Shown: positions 14,047-16,174 of the stretch, one piece after another
How positions within the stretch are numbered: the first letter of the stretch is position 1
Layout of the letters: each line of letters begins with the position of its first letter
NCBI GenBank assembly: GCA_937885235.1
Contig: CAKZZK010000172.1
Location: 1-16,174, forward strand
DNA length: 16,174 nt
Direction of reading: 5' to 3'
Origin: an uncultured Treponema sp.
Lineage (GTDB): Bacteria > Spirochaetota > Spirochaetia > Treponematales > Treponemataceae
Position numbers and translations under genes: made by a program
Notes under the pieces: model-generated
The model's input: only the letters and a program-made list of their open reading frames with translations
Database searches by the model: none
Told to the model about the DNA's origin: nothing

Positions 14047-15342
14047 TTATTTGCCAATTAATCCGCCTATTGCCGCGCCGAGCGTAATATCGTTTTCTCG
14101 TTCCACGATTTCAAAATAAAGCCCCCTCTGGCGCACCAGTACGTCTTCAAGGTAGCCCTCAACACGGCTGCGCACCTTGTAGGTTTTATAAAAGGAAGTG
14201 CCGTCGCAAAGCAGGCAGACAGGAGCAATCGCGCTCTTTCCCTCCCCGCTCTTGATAACCGATGCCGCCAGAATAGAAGTCGCAAGGCGGGCGGTGCGTT
14301 CAACCATGGCGTCAAGCAGGTCAAAGAGCCTCTCGCAGTCTTCCTTGGTGGCAGATTCGGCAGCCTTTGCCCCAAGCACGGATGCGGTGCTGTACGGCGC
14401 ATGGAGGAAGGAATCCACCTCTATCTGCGTGAGCGCGGTAATCGTCAGCAGCGATTCCGCAAATTGCTTGCTAAAGAGCCCCTCTGCCGCCGCAACGTGA
14501 ACAGCCTCAAAGCAAACCGGCCCCAGATAAGCCCCGGAGCAGTGCTTCTCCATGATTGCGGACCCTGGCTTCACGCTCTTCTTGTCATAAGCAATGTCGA
14601 AATCAGAGCTCACAACGTCCTTAAACTTGCCGCTCTCACAGACAATCACCTGCTTCTTCAGCCCCGCATAAGCTGCGTCTTCAGGCTGAATATACGCACT
14701 GTTCATGCCTGTACCAAGGATAAAGCCAATGTAGGATGAATATTTCTTTCCGGCAAGTAGTCCTGCCGCACCTGCGAGCAACGCCGCAACAGTGTCGTTG
14801 AGCAGTGAAATGTGCATCTTGTTCTTCCAGCCATGGGCAGCGAGCGCCGCGGCAAGCTCAGCTCCGATGTGGCAGCCTACCACCTCGGGAGCCTTTATCT
14901 CTTTGGTAAAGCCTATCAGTATGCCGTCTCCCTCTTCCGTAATCTTCATGGGATAGGAGAAACAGAAACCGATATATGAAGACTTGTCCTTCAAGTGCTC
15001 CAGATTTTCTGCAAACTGATTGAAAAATTCCGTGCGGGACAGCTCTTTTTCAATGCCCGGCATCTTTGTTTTTTCCATGAAATTTATGGACGGCTTGCCC
15101 TGCTCGTCAAAGGTCACGAGGCAGGAGCGGAAATTGGTGCCGCCCGCATCGATGACGATGACGCTTTCCCCCGCCGCGTTCTTCTCCGGCGGATTGCAGA
15201 AAGTGCGGATCATGTCCTGTCCTGCAGGTCTGCCAGAAAGTCCTTCGTCCATGTCATACAGCAAAGCGTCTATGACGGAATTGATATCCTGATGTACAGG
15301 AAAGTTATGTCTGCCTAAAAAAGCGGCAACAGCCTTATTCAT
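14047..15342 (-). CDS. hxk: Hexokinase
   Basis: This cytosolic enzyme phosphorylates glucose (and perhaps other hexoses) with ATP, feeding glycolysis and, through glucose 1-phosphate, the glgC step. The 431-residue protein follows the eukaryote-type hexokinase pattern rather than short bacterial glucokinase. It has phosphate-1 loop IDAGGTNFRSCLV (64-76), GFCFSYPM, LNDTVAALLAGAAG with the catalytic Asp, FILGTGMNSAY and CLLCDGTSFYKT near the C-terminus. Treponemes are known to have such a hexokinase. ATG 15342 is chosen because AGGAG (15354-15350) lies seven bases upstream; 11 further in-frame codons upstream are not needed. It is followed by flbB 132 bases downstream with no standard terminator between. 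Substrate range is not visible from sequence. Confidence 0.9.
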   Translation of the reverse strand: MNKAVAAFLGRHNFPVHQDINSVIDALLYDMDEGLSGRPAGQDMIRTFCNPPEKNAAGESVIVIDAGGTNFRSCLVTFDEQGKPSINFMEKTKMPGIEKELSRTEFFNQFAENLEHLKDKSSYIGFCFSYPMKITEEGDGILIGFTKEIKAPEVVGCHIGAELAAALAAHGWKNKMHISLLNDTVAALLAGAAGLLAGKKYSSYIGFILGTGMNSAYIQPEDAAYAGLKKQVIVCESGKFKDVVSSDFDIAYDKKSVKPGSAIMEKHCSGAYLGPVCFEAVHVAAAEGLFSKQFAESLLTITALTQIEVDSFLHAPYSTASVLGAKAAESATKEDCERLFDLLDAMVERTARLATSILAASVIKSGEGKSAIAPVCLLCDGTSFYKTYKVRSRVEGYLEDVLVRQRGLYFEIVERENDITLGAAIGGLIGK

Positions 15343-15363
15343 TGTGATACTCCTCTGCCCTCT

Positions 15364-15391
15364 ATTGTAGCACAATGCTCTAAAAAAGCAA
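15364..15391 (-). promoter_or_regulatory. Promoter of hexokinase
   Basis: On the minus strand TTGCTT (15391-15386) and TACAAT (15369-15364) are 16 bases apart. The predicted start near 15357 gives a leader of about 15 bases that just includes the AGGAG ribosome site. Confidence 0.6.
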
Positions 15392-15411
15392 GGAGCTTTC
15401 CGACAAGTCCA

Positions 15412-15439
15412 TTGACATTTTATGTCCCCATGATATAGT
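15412..15439 (+). promoter_or_regulatory. Promoter of the secreted-protein gene at 15446, apparently leaderless
   Basis: Consensus TTGACA (15412-15417) and TATAGT (15434-15439) are 16 bases apart. Exactly six bases, AAAAAT, follow before the ATG, so the seventh base after the hexamer, the expected +1, is the A of the start codon. It is divergent from the hexokinase promoter, with the two -35 boxes about 20 bases apart. Confidence 0.7.
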
Positions 15440-15445
15440 AAAAAT

Positions 15446-15952
15446 ATGAGGAAATGCGCTGTCTTTTTTGCGTTCCTGCTTTGCCTTGCAAAACTGCATA
15501 GCTTGGAAATCTACCGCCCGGAAAACTACGGGGCGCTCAACACCGTTCCCTGCCTGCTGCGCATAGCAGATGCAGAAGGAAACGATGCAACGGACTGCAT
15601 CCGAGACATTTCGTTTTCATGGTACTATGATATGCAGCACGACCATAAGTGGACACACCGCTATTATCGCGGCTGCTTTACCGGAGGTACCATCATCCAT
15701 CTGGATATGAAGCCCGGCGTATACCGCATCTCCGTGTACACTCCTGCCGATATGCAGGACATATACGGGGAGCAGGACGGAGAAGCATGGCAGTCAAACG
15801 AGTTTGTCTATGACACATCCGCCCCCGCGCTCAAAGTTATCTTTGTAAGCCCCACTGCCGATGACAATGGCTTTTACAACGGCGGCTGGCATGTAAGCCA
15901 CCGTGCCCCCTCATATTACCTCTACACAAAGCCCCTTATGCCCCGTAAATAG
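15446..15952 (+). CDS. Unknown secreted protein
   Basis: I do not recognise this family. The 168-residue protein begins with a typical Sec signal peptide: basic MRK, hydrophobic core CAVFFAFLLCLA and a probable signal peptidase I site after LHS (residue 19). A lipoprotein reading is unlikely, because C4 and C13 do not follow a convincing lipobox. The mature part is rich in aromatic residues (SFSWYYDMQHDH, HRYYRGCF) and alternates in a way that suggests a beta-sandwich. Three cysteines lie in the mature region. It has no Shine-Dalgarno site, and its ATG coincides with the predicted transcription start. It is divergent from hexokinase and converges with the partial gene at the window end, 15 bases away, with no visible terminator. 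Export to the periplasm or beyond is likely; its role is unknown. Confidence 0.75.
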   Translation: MRKCAVFFAFLLCLAKLHSLEIYRPENYGALNTVPCLLRIADAEGNDATDCIRDISFSWYYDMQHDHKWTHRYYRGCFTGGTIIHLDMKPGVYRISVYTPADMQDIYGEQDGEAWQSNEFVYDTSAPALKVIFVSPTADDNGFYNGGWHVSHRAPSYYLYTKPLMPRK

Positions 15953-15967
15953 CGGCTAAACCACCCC

Positions 15968-16174
15968 TTACAGCCCCCGCGCCCATGCGTAGGTGCTCAG
16001 GTAGGGGTCAGGCTTGACAGCGCCGGGCGTCGCCCACACTTCATCGATGAGTCCGGAGCCATTTATCTTGCCAATCCGCACCTGCTTGTAGAGGTGCTGA
16101 TTGCCTCCATCTATCGTCACCGTGCCCTCAGGAGCCACAAAGCTGATTCCTTTTGCCCCCACGCGCACTTCTTC
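15968..16174 (-). CDS. C-terminal fragment of a probable ABC transporter substrate-binding protein (UrtA/AmiC-like)
   Basis: Only the last 68 codons are inside the window; the frame stays open through base 16174, so the start lies outside. The residues APEGTVTIDGGNQHLYKQ and VRIGKINGSG, then VKPDPY near the end, resemble the C-terminus of periplasmic binding proteins of the urea/short-chain amide type. In these, a GxVTID...QHxxKxVRIGKI strand pair precedes a proline-rich tail. This is from memory of the family, so the substrate is uncertain. If correct, the protein would be exported and work with a permease and ATPase encoded beyond the window. Confidence 0.5.
   Translation of the reverse strand, partial: EEVRVGAKGISFVAPEGTVTIDGGNQHLYKQVRIGKINGSGLIDEVWATPGAVKPDPYLSTYAWARGL

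Overview
This window is a chromosomal piece of a spirochaete, most likely a Treponema. The evidence is a FlbB collar protein, FliK, a short FlgD and a hook protein FlgE that carries the spirochaetal lysinoalanine cross-link residues (K165, C178). The gene order murG-cvpA-DNA polymerase III clamp-loader subunit-sensor kinase-NtrC-type regulator also agrees with what I recall of the Treponema pallidum region around atoS/atoC. Base composition looks close to 50% GC, which fits host-associated or saccharolytic treponemes better than T. denticola or T. phagedenis. Species cannot be told from the sequence alone.

Layout. (1) 116-2636, plus strand: two sugar-nucleotide pyrophosphorylases, manC (GDP-mannose) and glgC (ADP-glucose, glycogen). 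Each has its own recognisable promoter. (2) 2637-2809: noncoding convergent junction with hairpins. (3) 2810-9589, minus strand: a tightly packed seven-gene run read from an ankyrin-repeat protein through murG, cvpA, a delta-prime-like clamp-loader gene, a soluble histidine kinase, its sigma-54 activator partner and a small C-terminal J-domain protein. Gaps are 27 bp or less and several genes overlap, so this is probably one operon joining cell-wall synthesis, DNA replication and signalling. (4) 9590-9920: promoter region of that operon, tRNA-Phe on the plus strand with a consensus promoter and terminator, and a bidirectional terminator closing flgE. (5) 9921-13914, minus strand: flagellar hook operon flbB-fliK-flgD-flgE, preceded by a sigma-28-like -10 element and a long nested stem-loop. 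(6) 14047-15342, minus strand: a hexokinase. (7) 15446-15952, plus strand: an unknown secreted protein, divergent from hexokinase. (8) 15968-16174, minus strand: the C-terminus of a gene cut by the window edge, resembling an amide/urea-type ABC transporter binding protein.

The metabolic genes (hexokinase, glgC, manC) cover glucose phosphorylation, glycogen precursor formation and mannosyl donor formation. The flagellar block makes the hook and its periplasmic collar. The most notable pattern is that three separate genes (116, 9589 and 15446) have a good -10 hexamer ending 6-7 bases before the ATG and no Shine-Dalgarno sequence. They therefore look like leaderless transcripts, while neighbouring genes have clear Shine-Dalgarno sites. 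No CRISPR array, insertion sequence, phage gene or rRNA was seen. No stretch over 300 bases lacks an annotated feature.
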